From: Pararhizobium_B sp963760965
GTDB lineage: Bacteria > Pseudomonadota > Alphaproteobacteria > Rhizobiales > Rhizobiaceae
Assembly: GCA_963760965.1 (NCBI GenBank)
Contig: CAVXEW010000009.1
Span: 1 to 64,000, forward strand
Length of the DNA stretch: 64,000 bases
Direction: 5' to 3'
In this document: in pieces, positions 50,233-60,070 of the stretch
How positions within the stretch are numbered: position 1 is the first letter of the stretch
Layout: each line of letters begins with the position of its first letter
Notes under the pieces: generated by a model
What the model was told of the DNA's origin: nothing
Database searches by the model: none
Seen by the model: the letters and a program-made list of their open reading frames with translations, nothing else
Made by a program: the position numbers and the translations under genes

Positions 50233-51032
50233 GCCGCCGGGGCAAGATCAGGGCGGGCATAGGAGGCTGGACCTTCGAGCCCTGGGAGAAATCCTTCTAT
50301 CCAGCGAAGCTCGCCAGGACGCGACAGCTCGACTATGCCGCCGAAAGGCTGGCGACGATCGAGATCAACGGTACGTACTACCGTGGCCAGAAGCCGGAAA
50401 CCTTCGCCAAATGGGCCGCCTCCACGCCTGAGGACTTCATCTTTGCGGTCAAGGGCAACCGCTTCGTCACGAATCGCAAGGTCCTCGGCGAAGCCGGTGA
50501 ATCCATGGACAAGTTCTTCGCCACCGGCGTGAGCGAACTGGGCGATCGCCTCGGTCCCATACTGTGGCAGTTCGCACCGACGAAGAAGTTCGATCCGGAC
50601 GATTTCGCTGCCTTCCTGCAGTTGCTCCCCAACTCCTCGGGTGGCGTCCGCCTGCGCCATGCCGTCGAAGTCCGCCACGACAGCTTCTGCGTCCCGGAAT
50701 TCCCCGCACTTCTGCGCAAGCACGGGGTCGGCGTCGTCTTCGCCGACCACGCGACCTACCCCGCCATTGCCGACGTCACCGCCGATTTCGTCTACGCCCG
50801 GCTGCAGAGAGGCTTCGACGACGAACCCGCCTGCTATCCGTCGGCGGACCTCGACTGCTGGGTCGACAGGGCCAGGACCTGGGCCGGCGGAACGGCTCCA
50901 TCCGACCTCCCGCGTTCTGCGCCGGATACTTCGCCCCGCCCTCATCCCTGCGACGTTTTCGTTTACTTCATCCACGAGGGCAAGGTGCGCGCGCCGCACG
51001 GCGCCATGGAGTTCGCACGCCGCCTCGGCTGA
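50229..51032 (+). CDS. DUF72 family protein
   Basis: TIM-barrel-like DUF72 protein of 267 residues. Family features: GIGGWTFEPWEKSFYP at the start, the EINGTYYRGQ strand, WAASTPEDFIFAVKGNRFVTN, and VEVRHDSF. Biochemical role unknown. The ATGA overlap with the uvrA stop suggests cotranslation and so possible DNA-damage induction. Confidence 0.87.
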
Positions 51033-51040
51033 AGCCGCCG

Positions 51041-52258
51041 CTACGCCGGCGATGGTTCCGGCAAGCCGCGCGTGTTCGGAAGGAAGACCGTGAGCAGCCC
51101 GATCGCCGGAAGGAACGAACAGAGGCGATAGACATACTCGATGCCTCGCGCGTCGGCGATCTGCCCGAGCACGGCGGCGGCGATGCCGCCCATGCCGAAG
51201 GCGAAGCCGAAGAACAGGCCGGCGACCATGCCGACCCGATCCGGCACCATTTCCTGTGCGAACACGACGATTGCCGGAAAGGCCGAGGCGAGCAAGAGTC
51301 CGATGACCACGCTCAGCGCGGAAGTCCAGAACAGGTTCGCATAGGGCAGCACCAGCGTGAACGGCAGCACGCCCAGGATGGACAGCCAGATCACGCTCTT
51401 GCGGCCGATCCGGTCGCCGATCGGCCCGCCGGCAAGAGTTCCGACAGCCACCGCCCCGAGGAAAAGAAACAGGTGGAACTGCGCGTCCCGAACCGACATC
51501 CCGAATTTGTGCATAAGGTAGAAGATGTAGTAGCTCGTAAGGCTTGCCAGATAGATGTACTTGCTGAAGACCAGAAGCGCGAGCACCGTCAGCGTTCCGG
51601 TCACCCGCTTCCGCGAGAAGCATGCCGCCGGCCTCGGAACAGCGCGCTTCGCCGCCCCTGCCCGATAGCGCCCGTACCAGCCGCCGACCCTGGTGAGCAC
51701 GACGACGCCGATCAGCGCGGCGAGCGAGAACCACGCAACGCTCGCCTGTCCGGCCGGCAATATGATGAATGCGGCCAGCAGCGGCCCCGCCGCGGTACCG
51801 AGGTTTCCGCCCACCTGGAAGATCGACTGCGCCGTCCCGTGGCGACCGCCGGAGGCGAGGCGGGCAACGCGCGAGGATTCCGGATGGAATACGGCCGAAC
51901 CGAGGCCGATGCAGGACGCGCCGACCAGCAGCGCCCAGTAGTGTCCCGCAAAGGCGAGCAGTATCAACCCGGCGAAGGTGCAGCCCATTCCGACCGGCAG
52001 GGAATAGCTAAGCGGTCGCTTGTCGGCATACGCCCCGATCAGTGGCTGGAGCAGCGAGGCGGTCACCTGGAAGGTCAGCGTGAGGATGCCGATCTGGCCG
52101 AAGTCGAGCCCGTAGTTGCTCTTCAGCATCGGATAGATCGCGGCCAGCATCGACTGCATCATGTCGTTCAGGAAATGACAGGCACCGAGGGCGATCACGA
52201 CGGAATAAACCGCCGCTTCGCCACTCGCCCGCCCCGCCGATGTCTCGCTCACGCTCAT
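51041..52258 (-). CDS. MFS transporter, fosmidomycin-resistance (Fsr) type
   Basis: Major facilitator of 405 residues with twelve predicted membrane helices. FLNDMMQSMLAAIYPMLKSNYGLDFGQIGILTLTFQ and FHPESSRVARLASGGRHGTAQSIFQVGGNLG are typical of Fsr-like exporters. Natural substrate unknown. An AraC regulator is divergent 106 bp away and is a likely controller. Confidence 0.88.
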   Translation of the reverse strand: MSVSETSAGRASGEAAVYSVVIALGACHFLNDMMQSMLAAIYPMLKSNYGLDFGQIGILTLTFQVTASLLQPLIGAYADKRPLSYSLPVGMGCTFAGLILLAFAGHYWALLVGASCIGLGSAVFHPESSRVARLASGGRHGTAQSIFQVGGNLGTAAGPLLAAFIILPAGQASVAWFSLAALIGVVVLTRVGGWYGRYRAGAAKRAVPRPAACFSRKRVTGTLTVLALLVFSKYIYLASLTSYYIFYLMHKFGMSVRDAQFHLFLFLGAVAVGTLAGGPIGDRIGRKSVIWLSILGVLPFTLVLPYANLFWTSALSVVIGLLLASAFPAIVVFAQEMVPDRVGMVAGLFFGFAFGMGGIAAAVLGQIADARGIEYVYRLCSFLPAIGLLTVFLPNTRGLPEPSPA

Positions 52259-52364
52259 CTTGGTTCCACCGCTACGGAAGACGCTCCGGTTCGATGCATA
52301 GGACGCTTGCCGCTCACCCGCTTACGTGCTTTGGTCCAATTCTTTCGCAGACGGGCCAAACAGC

Positions 52365-53177
52365 ATGCGCGCCGACGTCTCCGCCGATCGCATCGCCACC
52401 TTCCTTGCGGACAGGGAAATCGTGCTCGAGACAAGTCTCGACGCGGTGCTTGCGCTGCCGCGCTCCTACCGCGACGGGGAGCGCGTACCCGAGCACAGCC
52501 ACGGCCGGTCCCAGCTCCTGCACGCCCTGACCGGCGTCGTCACGGTCAGCACAGCAATCGGGCGCTGGATGGTGCCGCCGGGGCACGCGCTCTGGATACC
52601 GGCCGGGACACTCCACTCGGTCGAAATCCTCGGCGACGTGCAGATGTACTCGATCTATGTGCGCCCCGATGCCCTCCCCGGCCTTCCGGGCCATCTGCAC
52701 GTCGCCGTGCTGACACCGCTGATGCGGAGCCTGATCGCGGCCGCCGAGAGCCTGAAGCTCGAACAGGGCGCGGACGAACGCACGCGCTACATCATGGGCT
52801 GCCTCCTGCACGAGATCCCGCATCTGCCGCAACGTCCTCTGGGCCTGCCGCTCCCGGCCCATCCGAAGATTGCCGCCGAATGCCGGGCATTTCTCCATGC
52901 ACCGACGCCGCACGCACCGATCGATCGATGGGCCGCCCGTGCCGGCATGAGCCGGCGCACCTTCACCCGCACCTTCCGGCGCGAAACGGGCGTATCGCTC
53001 TCGACCTGGCGGAGGCAGGCATGCCTCATGGCCGCCCTGCCCCGCCTGTCCTCGGGAGAGCCGGTGACGCGTGTCGCACTCGATCTCGGCTACGAGAGCG
53101 TTCCAGCCTTCACCACGATGTTCCGCCGCATGCTCGGGACGTCGCCAAAATCCTACCTGCGCTCGATTTCGCGCTGA
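52365..53177 (+). CDS. AraC family transcriptional regulator
   Basis: Regulator of 270 residues: N-terminal cupin-like domain (VPEHSHGRSQLLHALTGVVTV, VPPGHALWIPAGTLHSV) and a C-terminal double HTH (DRWAARAGMSRRTFTRTF; VTRVALDLGYESVPAFTTMFRRMLGTSPKSYL). ATG 52365 was picked at the family start; GTG/TTG options exist upstream. Divergent from the MFS exporter. The end overlaps nnr by 25 bp in convergent orientation. Confidence 0.88.
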   Translation: MRADVSADRIATFLADREIVLETSLDAVLALPRSYRDGERVPEHSHGRSQLLHALTGVVTVSTAIGRWMVPPGHALWIPAGTLHSVEILGDVQMYSIYVRPDALPGLPGHLHVAVLTPLMRSLIAAAESLKLEQGADERTRYIMGCLLHEIPHLPQRPLGLPLPAHPKIAAECRAFLHAPTPHAPIDRWAARAGMSRRTFTRTFRRETGVSLSTWRRQACLMAALPRLSSGEPVTRVALDLGYESVPAFTTMFRRMLGTSPKSYLRSISR

Positions 53178-54658
53178 GAGCCGCCGCGCCGCACGCGGCC
53201 GACTGCCGTCGGCAAGTCGTCGGCGGTCAGTCCCTGCCCGGCCAGGCACCCGGCCTCGCCGTGGATCCAGACCGCGGCAGCGGCCGCTTCGAAGGGAGCC
53301 ATCCCCTGCGCCAGCAGCCCGCCGACGATGCCGGACAGAACGTCGCCCGAACCGGCGGTCGCCAGCCACGAAGGCGCATTTGCGTTGATGACCGCCCGGC
53401 CGTCCGGCGCGGCGACGACGGTATCGAAGCCCTTGAAGACGACCGCGGCATTCGCCATCGCGGCTGCCTGCTGCGCCGCCTCGACCTTCGACAGGCTGTC
53501 GTCGGCGGCGAGCTCGGGAAAGAGGCGGGCGAACTCGCCCGCATGCGGCGTCAGGACCAGCCGCACCGGCTCACCCGAGAAGGCAGAGAAGAGATCGTCG
53601 CGACGCTCGGCGAACGAAGTGATGCCGTCGGCGTCTAGGACCAGAGTCGAACCGGCCAGCGCGAGCGCGAATTCCCGCGCCTTCTCGCCGATCCCGAACC
53701 CCGGCCCGAGCACGAACGCCGTCATGCGCCGGTCACCCGCCCAGTCCCTGACGGCATCCGCATCATTGATCCTGCGCACCATGATCGCAGTCAAGTGAGC
53801 GGCATTGACATTGAGCGCGGCACCCGGAGAGCCGACGGTAACGAGGCCCGCTCCCGCCGACGCACCGGCCGCCGCAGCGAGGCGAGCCGCACCGGTGCCG
53901 CTCATGGGACCCGAGAACACGCCGAGATGGCCGCGCGTATATTTGTGGGCGCTGCCATCGACCGACGGAAGCTTCGAACGCCATGCCTGCGGTCCGTTCT
54001 CCCGAACGGCGCCCGAGGCGATGGCTGCGAACCGGGACGGAATCCCGATATCGACGACGGTCAGTTCGCCGCACATCTCCCGGCCCGGCATGAGAAGATG
54101 GCCGGGCTTCCGGGCGAAGAAGGTCACGGTCTCCTGCGCCCTGACGGCCGTCCCCAGGATCTTGCCCGAGGCCCCGCTGACCCCCGAAGGGAGATCGACG
54201 GCGACGACCGGCACGCCGGACCGGCTGACCCGGTCGAGACATGCCGCGGCAACGCCTTCGACCGGCCGGGCCAGGCCTGCACCGAACAGGGCATCCACGA
54301 CGACGTCGCCCTGTTGCGGCAGGTAGTCGGCGACGGACGCGGTCGGCAGGCCGCAATCCGCATGCGCTCGCGCCGCGTCACCGTCCAGGCGTCCCGGATC
54401 TCCGACCACGTGGATCGCGACCGGAACGCCCGCCCGCACGAGCGCTCGAGCCGCAACGTACCCGTCCCCGCCATTGTTGCCGGGGCCACAGAGGACGACC
54501 ACGCGAACGCTCGCCGGAAAGCTTCTCAGCACGCAAGCAGCCACGGCCTCCCCGGCCATGCGCATCAGCGAATAGCCGGAGATCCCCGACTCGATCGCCG
54601 CGCGATCGATTTGTCCCATCTCCTCCGGGCTCACCAGCAGCCCGCCCGATACGTTCAT
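53153..54658 (-). CDS. nnr: Bifunctional NAD(P)H-hydrate epimerase / ADP-dependent dehydratase
   Basis: Metabolite-repair enzyme of 501 residues. The N-terminal YjeF epimerase domain (about 1-210; VVVLCGPGNNGGDGYVAARAL) interconverts NAD(P)HX epimers. The C-terminal ribokinase-like dehydratase (about 225-490; FVLGPGFGI, LTPHAGEFARLFP, ATAGSGDVLSGIVGGLLAQG) restores NAD(P)H using ADP. Lies upstream of glnBA in opposite orientation, a familiar rhizobial arrangement. Confidence 0.94.
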   Translation of the reverse strand: MNVSGGLLVSPEEMGQIDRAAIESGISGYSLMRMAGEAVAACVLRSFPASVRVVVLCGPGNNGGDGYVAARALVRAGVPVAIHVVGDPGRLDGDAARAHADCGLPTASVADYLPQQGDVVVDALFGAGLARPVEGVAAACLDRVSRSGVPVVAVDLPSGVSGASGKILGTAVRAQETVTFFARKPGHLLMPGREMCGELTVVDIGIPSRFAAIASGAVRENGPQAWRSKLPSVDGSAHKYTRGHLGVFSGPMSGTGAARLAAAAGASAGAGLVTVGSPGAALNVNAAHLTAIMVRRINDADAVRDWAGDRRMTAFVLGPGFGIGEKAREFALALAGSTLVLDADGITSFAERRDDLFSAFSGEPVRLVLTPHAGEFARLFPELAADDSLSKVEAAQQAAAMANAAVVFKGFDTVVAAPDGRAVINANAPSWLATAGSGDVLSGIVGGLLAQGMAPFEAAAAAVWIHGEAGCLAGQGLTADDLPTAVGRVRRGGSQREIERR

Positions 54659-54964
54659 TGGATCACTCGTCTGTTGCGCTCCACAATCTGGCCGAACGCG
54701 ATCTCTTCCTCAAGGTGCCCGCGGCGGTTCCCTGCCCGATCGCCATGGCCGCGATGGGCATATTTTTTGCAGACCGCCCAATTTTTGATCACCGGAAGGC
54801 CTCCCGCGAGCGTATTCTTCCTCCGCCGCCGGCAGGTGCCGGCCCGATACCAATCGGAATTTCACCATTTTTTGGCCCTCCATCCTGCCGGAGGGCCAGA
54901 ATTGCGCGGAAATGCCAGCAAGGAATTGCATCGGGAGACGATTTCGGTGCAGTTTCCCGCCTTC
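54659..54964. other. Non-coding region between nnr and the glnB promoter
   Basis: About 300 bp upstream of the sigma-54 promoter. It holds a 9-bp hairpin (TGGCCCTCC at 54873-54881, GGAGGGCCA at 54890-54898) and AT-rich patches. A GGTGCA half-site near 54945-54952 could be part of an NtrC enhancer, but I do not see a full TGCACC-N5-GGTGCA site. Otherwise nothing recognised. Confidence 0.4.
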
Positions 54965-54979
54965 TGGCACGCCGCGTGC
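54965..54979 (+). promoter_or_regulatory. Sigma-54 (RpoN) promoter of glnBA
   Basis: TGGCACG at 54965-54971 and GTGC at 54976-54979 place the invariant GG and GC ten bases apart, the exact -24/-12 geometry; the -12 part differs from TTGC at one base. It sits about 60 bp before glnB, as expected for NtrC-activated nitrogen-limited transcription. Confidence 0.72.
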
Positions 54980-55040
54980 TTTATTGCGGATCGAGTGGGC
55001 GCGGCGCCTGCTTCCGAGAACGAGCGGAGACAATCTTCTC

Positions 55041-55379
<339 letters not shown>

Positions 55380-55442
55380 CTGCTCGCGCCCTGCGCACGC
55401 GGCTCCCACCTCAAACCGTTATCTCAAACAGGGAAATCGTAA

Positions 55443-56852
55443 ATGACGACTGCCAATGACATCCTGAAGCAGATCAAGGACAACGACGTGAAGTTCGTCG
55501 ATCTGCGCTTCACCGATCCGAAGGGCAAGATGCAGCATGTGACCATGGACGTCAGCTGCGTCGACGAGGACATGTTCGCCGACGGCGTGATGTTCGACGG
55601 TTCTTCCATCGCCGGCTGGAAGGCGATCAACGAGTCGGACATGGTGCTTATGCCGGACACGGTCACCGCGACGATCGATCCGTTCTTTGCACAGTCCACC
55701 CTGGCGATCGTCTGCGACATTCTCGACCCGATCTCGGGCGAGGCCTACAATCGCGACCCGCGCACGACGGCGAAGAAGGCAGAGGCCTACCTCCAGGCAT
55801 CCGGCGTCGGCGACACCGTCTATGTCGGTCCGGAAGCCGAATTCTTCGTGTTCGACGACGTAAAGTACAAGGCCGACCCCTACAACACCGGCTTCAAGCT
55901 CGATTCGACCGAACTGCCGTCCAACGACGACGCCGAATACGAGACCGGCAACCTCGGCCACCGTCCGCGCATCAAGGGCGGCTATTTCCCGGTCCCGCCG
56001 ATCGACAGCGCACAGGACATGCGCTCGGAAATGCTTTCGGTCATGGCCGAGATGGGCGTCAAGGTCGAGAAGCACCACCACGAAGTGGCCGCAGCCCAGC
56101 ATGAACTCGGCATCAAGTTCGATACGCTGACCCGCAACGCCGATCAGCTCCAGATCTACAAGTACGTGATCCATCAGGTCGCCAACGCCTATGGCAAGAC
56201 GGCCACCTTCATGCCGAAGCCCGTCTATGGCGACAACGGATCCGGCATGCACGTGCACCAGTCGATCTGGAAGGACGGCAAGCCGACCTTCGCCGGCGAC
56301 GAATACGCCGGACTCTCGGAGAATTGCCTCTTCTACATCGGCGGCATCATCAAGCACGCCAAGGCACTCAACGCCTTCACCAACCCCTCGACCAACTCCT
56401 ACAAGCGTCTGGTGCCGGGTTTCGAGGCGCCGGTGCTCCTCGCCTATTCGGCGCGAAACCGCTCGGCCTCCTGTCGCATTCCCTTCGGCTCGTCGCCAAA
56501 GGCAAAGCGCGTCGAAGTCCGCTTCCCGGATCCGACGGCCAATCCCTACCTCGCCTTCGCGGCGATGCTGATGGCCGGCCTCGACGGCATCAAGAACAAG
56601 ATCCACCCGGGCAAGGCCATGGACAAGGATCTCTACGACCTGCCGCCGAAGGAACTCCGCCGCATCCCGACCGTCTCGGCGAGCCTGCGCGAGGCGCTGG
56701 AGCAGCTCGACAAGGATCGCAAGTTCCTGACGGCCGGCGGCGTGTTCGACGACGACCAGATCGACGCCTATATCGAGCTCAAGATGGCAGAAGTCCTGCG
56801 CTTCGAGATGACGCCGCACCCGGTCGAGTTCGACATGTACTATTCGGTCTGA
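55443..56852 (+). CDS. glnA: Glutamine synthetase, type I
   Basis: GSI-beta enzyme of 469 residues forming glutamine from glutamate, ammonia and ATP. Active-site segments FDGSSIAGWK, EAEFFVFD, NGSGMH-type loop (DNGSGMHVHQS) and RNRSASCRIP are intact. Tyr398 in KDLYDLPPKE is the adenylylation site (E. coli Tyr397), so it is controlled by GlnE and PII. Second gene of the glnBA operon, followed by a strong terminator. Confidence 0.97.
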   Translation: MTTANDILKQIKDNDVKFVDLRFTDPKGKMQHVTMDVSCVDEDMFADGVMFDGSSIAGWKAINESDMVLMPDTVTATIDPFFAQSTLAIVCDILDPISGEAYNRDPRTTAKKAEAYLQASGVGDTVYVGPEAEFFVFDDVKYKADPYNTGFKLDSTELPSNDDAEYETGNLGHRPRIKGGYFPVPPIDSAQDMRSEMLSVMAEMGVKVEKHHHEVAAAQHELGIKFDTLTRNADQLQIYKYVIHQVANAYGKTATFMPKPVYGDNGSGMHVHQSIWKDGKPTFAGDEYAGLSENCLFYIGGIIKHAKALNAFTNPSTNSYKRLVPGFEAPVLLAYSARNRSASCRIPFGSSPKAKRVEVRFPDPTANPYLAFAAMLMAGLDGIKNKIHPGKAMDKDLYDLPPKELRRIPTVSASLREALEQLDKDRKFLTAGGVFDDDQIDAYIELKMAEVLRFEMTPHPVEFDMYYSV

Positions 56853-56878
56853 GGCAGGTCCTCTCACCTTCTGAAAGC

Positions 56879-56908
56879 GGCCCGGCGGCGCGTCCCGCCG
56901 GGCCTTTT
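56879..56908. terminator. Rho-independent terminator of glnA
   Basis: A 10-bp perfect stem GGCCCGGCGG (56879-56888) and CCGCCGGGCC (56895-56904) followed by TTTT. It ends glnBA and may also serve the convergent hydrolase gene. Confidence 0.85.
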
Positions 56909-56919
56909 CTGTCCGGTGT

Positions 56920-57858
56920 TCAGCGGGATGCGGCTTCCGCGAAGATCCAGTTCAGGGCCGTCCGCCAGTCGGTCATGCGGATCGGCGTGCCATGGACTCC
57001 CGTCGCGAACAGCACGAAGCGGACCGGATAGCGCGGCCTTGCCTTCCGGATGCGATCGAACACCAGCTTCTGCTTCTGCCAGGAATAGACGGGATCTTCC
57101 GAGCCCTGTGTCATCAGGAGGGGCAGCCTCGCCTTGAATGCCGCGCTCGCTGGATAGGCAGGGTCGTCGACGCCGCCCATGACGATCATCCCGGCGAGCC
57201 GGCCGACGGTGGCGTCCCGGTGTGCCAGCCGCCAGCAGATGAAACTGCCCATCGAGGCGCAGGAGAGCACGATCTCGGCCTTCGGCGACACGCTGGCGAC
57301 ATGATCAACGAGCGCGGCGATCCTGGCCGTGCCGTCCTTGCCGAAGGACTCCACAGTCGGAGCGATGTAGGCACCGCCGTTGCGCACGGCGAGGTTCTTG
57401 ATCCGGTTGAAATTGCCGCCGAACATCCAGTCGTTGCTGCCCAGACGCCGGTCTCCGCCGCGGCCATGGATGAAAATGACGGCGAAGCGGGCGCCTTCCA
57501 GACTGCCGGTCTGGTCCACCTCGATCTTGAGCCCGTCTGCATCGATGGTCCGGCGCAACTCCTGCGAGCGGACCGAGAGATCCACGTACGAGCGCTTAAC
57601 CCTCATCACCGGGACGCTGTCGCGCCCGTCGACGTCGCGCTGTTCGTCATAGTCGACCTCGATGAAGCTCCCGTCCGAATTCCGGTCCAGGATCCTGCCG
57701 TATGCGAACAGCTTGTCCTTGAAGGGCGCCAGTGCTACCCATTCCCGCGCCGAGGCTGTCGCCGCCGTAGCGGCCAGCACCAGCGCGCACGCGGCAGCAC
57801 GCAGCAGGCGCAATTCCGCGCGAGAGTTCCGGTGTCCGAACATGACCGCTTTTCCCAT
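56920..57858 (-). CDS. Alpha/beta hydrolase-like exported protein
   Basis: Protein of 312 residues with a signal-like N-terminus (LRLLRAAACALVLAATAATASA) and an alpha/beta hydrolase fold. HGRGGDRRLGSND gives the oxyanion strand; SCASMGSFICW is a degenerate nucleophile elbow of the form x-Ser-x-Gly; TQGSEDPVYSW and ATGVHG fit the acid and His positions. The substrate is unknown. ATG 57858 is chosen near the signal peptide; ATG 57843 is an alternative. Convergent with glnA. Confidence 0.72.
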   Translation of the reverse strand: MGKAVMFGHRNSRAELRLLRAAACALVLAATAATASAREWVALAPFKDKLFAYGRILDRNSDGSFIEVDYDEQRDVDGRDSVPVMRVKRSYVDLSVRSQELRRTIDADGLKIEVDQTGSLEGARFAVIFIHGRGGDRRLGSNDWMFGGNFNRIKNLAVRNGGAYIAPTVESFGKDGTARIAALVDHVASVSPKAEIVLSCASMGSFICWRLAHRDATVGRLAGMIVMGGVDDPAYPASAAFKARLPLLMTQGSEDPVYSWQKQKLVFDRIRKARPRYPVRFVLFATGVHGTPIRMTDWRTALNWIFAEAASR

Positions 57859-58012
57859 GCCCTGCCCCGCGGCGCAAAGGGAACTGCGAACGAATGCTGG
57901 ATATCCCGATGCAAATGCAGCCGCCGCTGACGGCAGATATCGATTGAATTCCCGCGCTTCTGGCAAGATCGCGGTGATTCGAAGAATGAAACGACAAGGC
58001 GCCGACGGCCGA

Positions 58013-60066
58013 ATGGAAGACAAGAAAGACGATCTCTTCTCCATGGACCCTGTCCCCGCGGCAACGCATGCAAACCCGCAGCCCGCGCGATCCGAAGTCA
58101 GGGCGAAGGCGCCCGCGTCGAAGACGGACGGGGGCGATTCCTATTCGGCGGCCGACATCGAGGTGCTCGAAGGGCTGGAACCGGTACGGCGGCGTCCAGG
58201 CATGTATATCGGCGGCACCGACGCAAAGGCGCTGCATCATCTATTCGCCGAGGTCATCGACAACTCGATGGACGAGGCCGTGGCCGGCCACGCAAATTTC
58301 ATCGAAGTGGAACTGGATGCGCGAAGGCTTCCTCAGCGTGACCGACAACGGACGCGGCATCCCGATCGATCCGCACCCCAAGTTCAAGGACAAGTCCGCG
58401 CTGGAAGTGATCATGACGACGCTGCACGCCGGCGGCAAATTCAACTCCAAGGTCTACGAGACTTCGGGCGGCCTGCACGGCGTCGGCATTTCCGTCGTCA
58501 ACGCACTCTCCGACCGGCTCGAAGTGGAGGTTGCGCGCAATCGCAAGCTCTATCGCCAGGCTTTCTCCCGCGGCATACCGCTGACTGCCCTCGAAGAGGC
58601 CGGCGACATCCACAATCGCCGCGGCACGAAGATCCGGTTCCATCCGGACGAGACCATCTTCGGCAAGGGCACCCGTTTCGATCCGCAGCGCCTGTTCAAC
58701 ATGGCGCGCTCCAAGGCCTATCTGTTCGGCGGCGTCGAGATCCGCTGGCGCTGCGACCCGTCCCTGATCGCCGAGGGATCGGAAACGCCCGAGAGTGCCG
58801 TATTCCACTTTCCGGGCGGCCTGAAGGACTACCTCCAGGAGACCCTCGCCAAGGACTATCAGGTCACCCGCGAGGTCTTCGCGGGCCGCTCCGAGAAAGC
58901 GGGCGGCCACGGGACCCTCGAATGGGCCGTGACCTGGTATGGCGGAGACGCCTTCATCCGCTCCTATTGCAACACGATCCCGACAGCCGAGGGAGGCACG
59001 CACGAGGCTGGCCTGCGCATCGCTCTGACGCGCGGCCTCAAGTCATATGGCGAGCTCACCGGGAACAAGCGCGCCGCGCAGATCACCACGGACGACGTGA
59101 TGATATCGGCCGCAGGCATGCTCTCCATCTTCGTCCGCGAGCCCGAATTCGTCGGTCAGACAAAGGACAAGCTGGCGACCGCAGAAGCCCAGCGCATCGT
59201 CGAAAACGCGATCCGCGACCCCTTCGACCACTTCCTCGCAGATTCGCCCGCGGAGGCCGACAAGCTGCTCGGCTGGGTGATCGAGCGCGCGGAGGAACGC
59301 GTCCGGCGCCGCAAGGAGCGCGACGTCTCCCGCAAGACCGCCGTGCGAAAGCTGCGGCTGCCCGGCAAAGCTCGCCGACTGTTCGCAGACGGCGGCCGGC
59401 GGCGCCGAACTCTTCATAGTCGAGGGCGATTCGGCCGGCGGCTCTGCCAAGCAGGCGCGAAACCGGTCGAACCAGGCGATCCTGCCGCTGCGCGGCAAGA
59501 TACTGAACGTCGCCAGCGCCGGCCGCGACAAGCTGACGGCCAACCAGCAGATCGCCGACCTGGTCCAGGCGCTCGGTTGCGGCACCCGGTCGAAATACCG
59601 CGAGGACGACCTCCGTTACGACCGCATCATCATCATGACGGATGCCGACGTCGACGGCGCCCACATCGCGTCATTGCTTATTACCTTCTTCTACCAGGAG
59701 ATGCCCGAACTGATCCGCGGCGGCCATCTCTACCTCGCCGTGCCGCCGCTCTACCGCATCACGCAGGGTGGAAAGACGCTCTATGCCCGTGACGACGCCC
59801 ACCGCGCGCAGCTCATCGAGGCCGAGTTCAAGGGCAAGGGCAAGATAGAGATCGGCCGCTTCAAGGGGCTGGGAGAGATGCTGCCGGCTCAGTTGAAGGA
59901 AACGACAATGAACCCGGCGACCCGCACGCTGCTGCGCGTGGCGATCGACATGGTCGACGTGGAAGGCACGCGCGAGGCGGTCGACAACCTGATGGGCACC
60001 CGGCCCGAGGCACGCTTCCGCTTCATCCAGGAGCACGCGGCCTTCGCCGATAATCTCGATATCTGA
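58013..60066 (+). pseudogene. parE: DNA topoisomerase IV subunit B, interrupted by two frameshifts
   Basis: ParE is the ATPase subunit of the chromosome-decatenating topoisomerase. Three frames together give the full protein: 58013 to about 58320 (MEDKKDDLFSMDP, PVRRRPGMYIGGTD, EVIDNSMDEA), then SVTDNGRGIPIDPHPK through RKLRLPG, then LADCSQTAAGGAELFIVEGDSAGGSAK and DADVDGAHI to 60066. Each junction needs removal of one base: an extra base around 58320-58323 and an extra A in 59367-59369. Corrected length is 683 residues, normal for ParE. With no premature decay elsewhere, assembly or sequencing indels are more likely than a dead gene. Confidence 0.9.
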
Positions 60067-60070
60067 GAAA

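Noticed and set aside
50564..53638. A 1024-codon plus-strand frame spanning the DUF72, MFS and AraC region
   Set aside because: It overlaps three recognisable genes in other frames and has an Arg/Pro-rich shadow composition.
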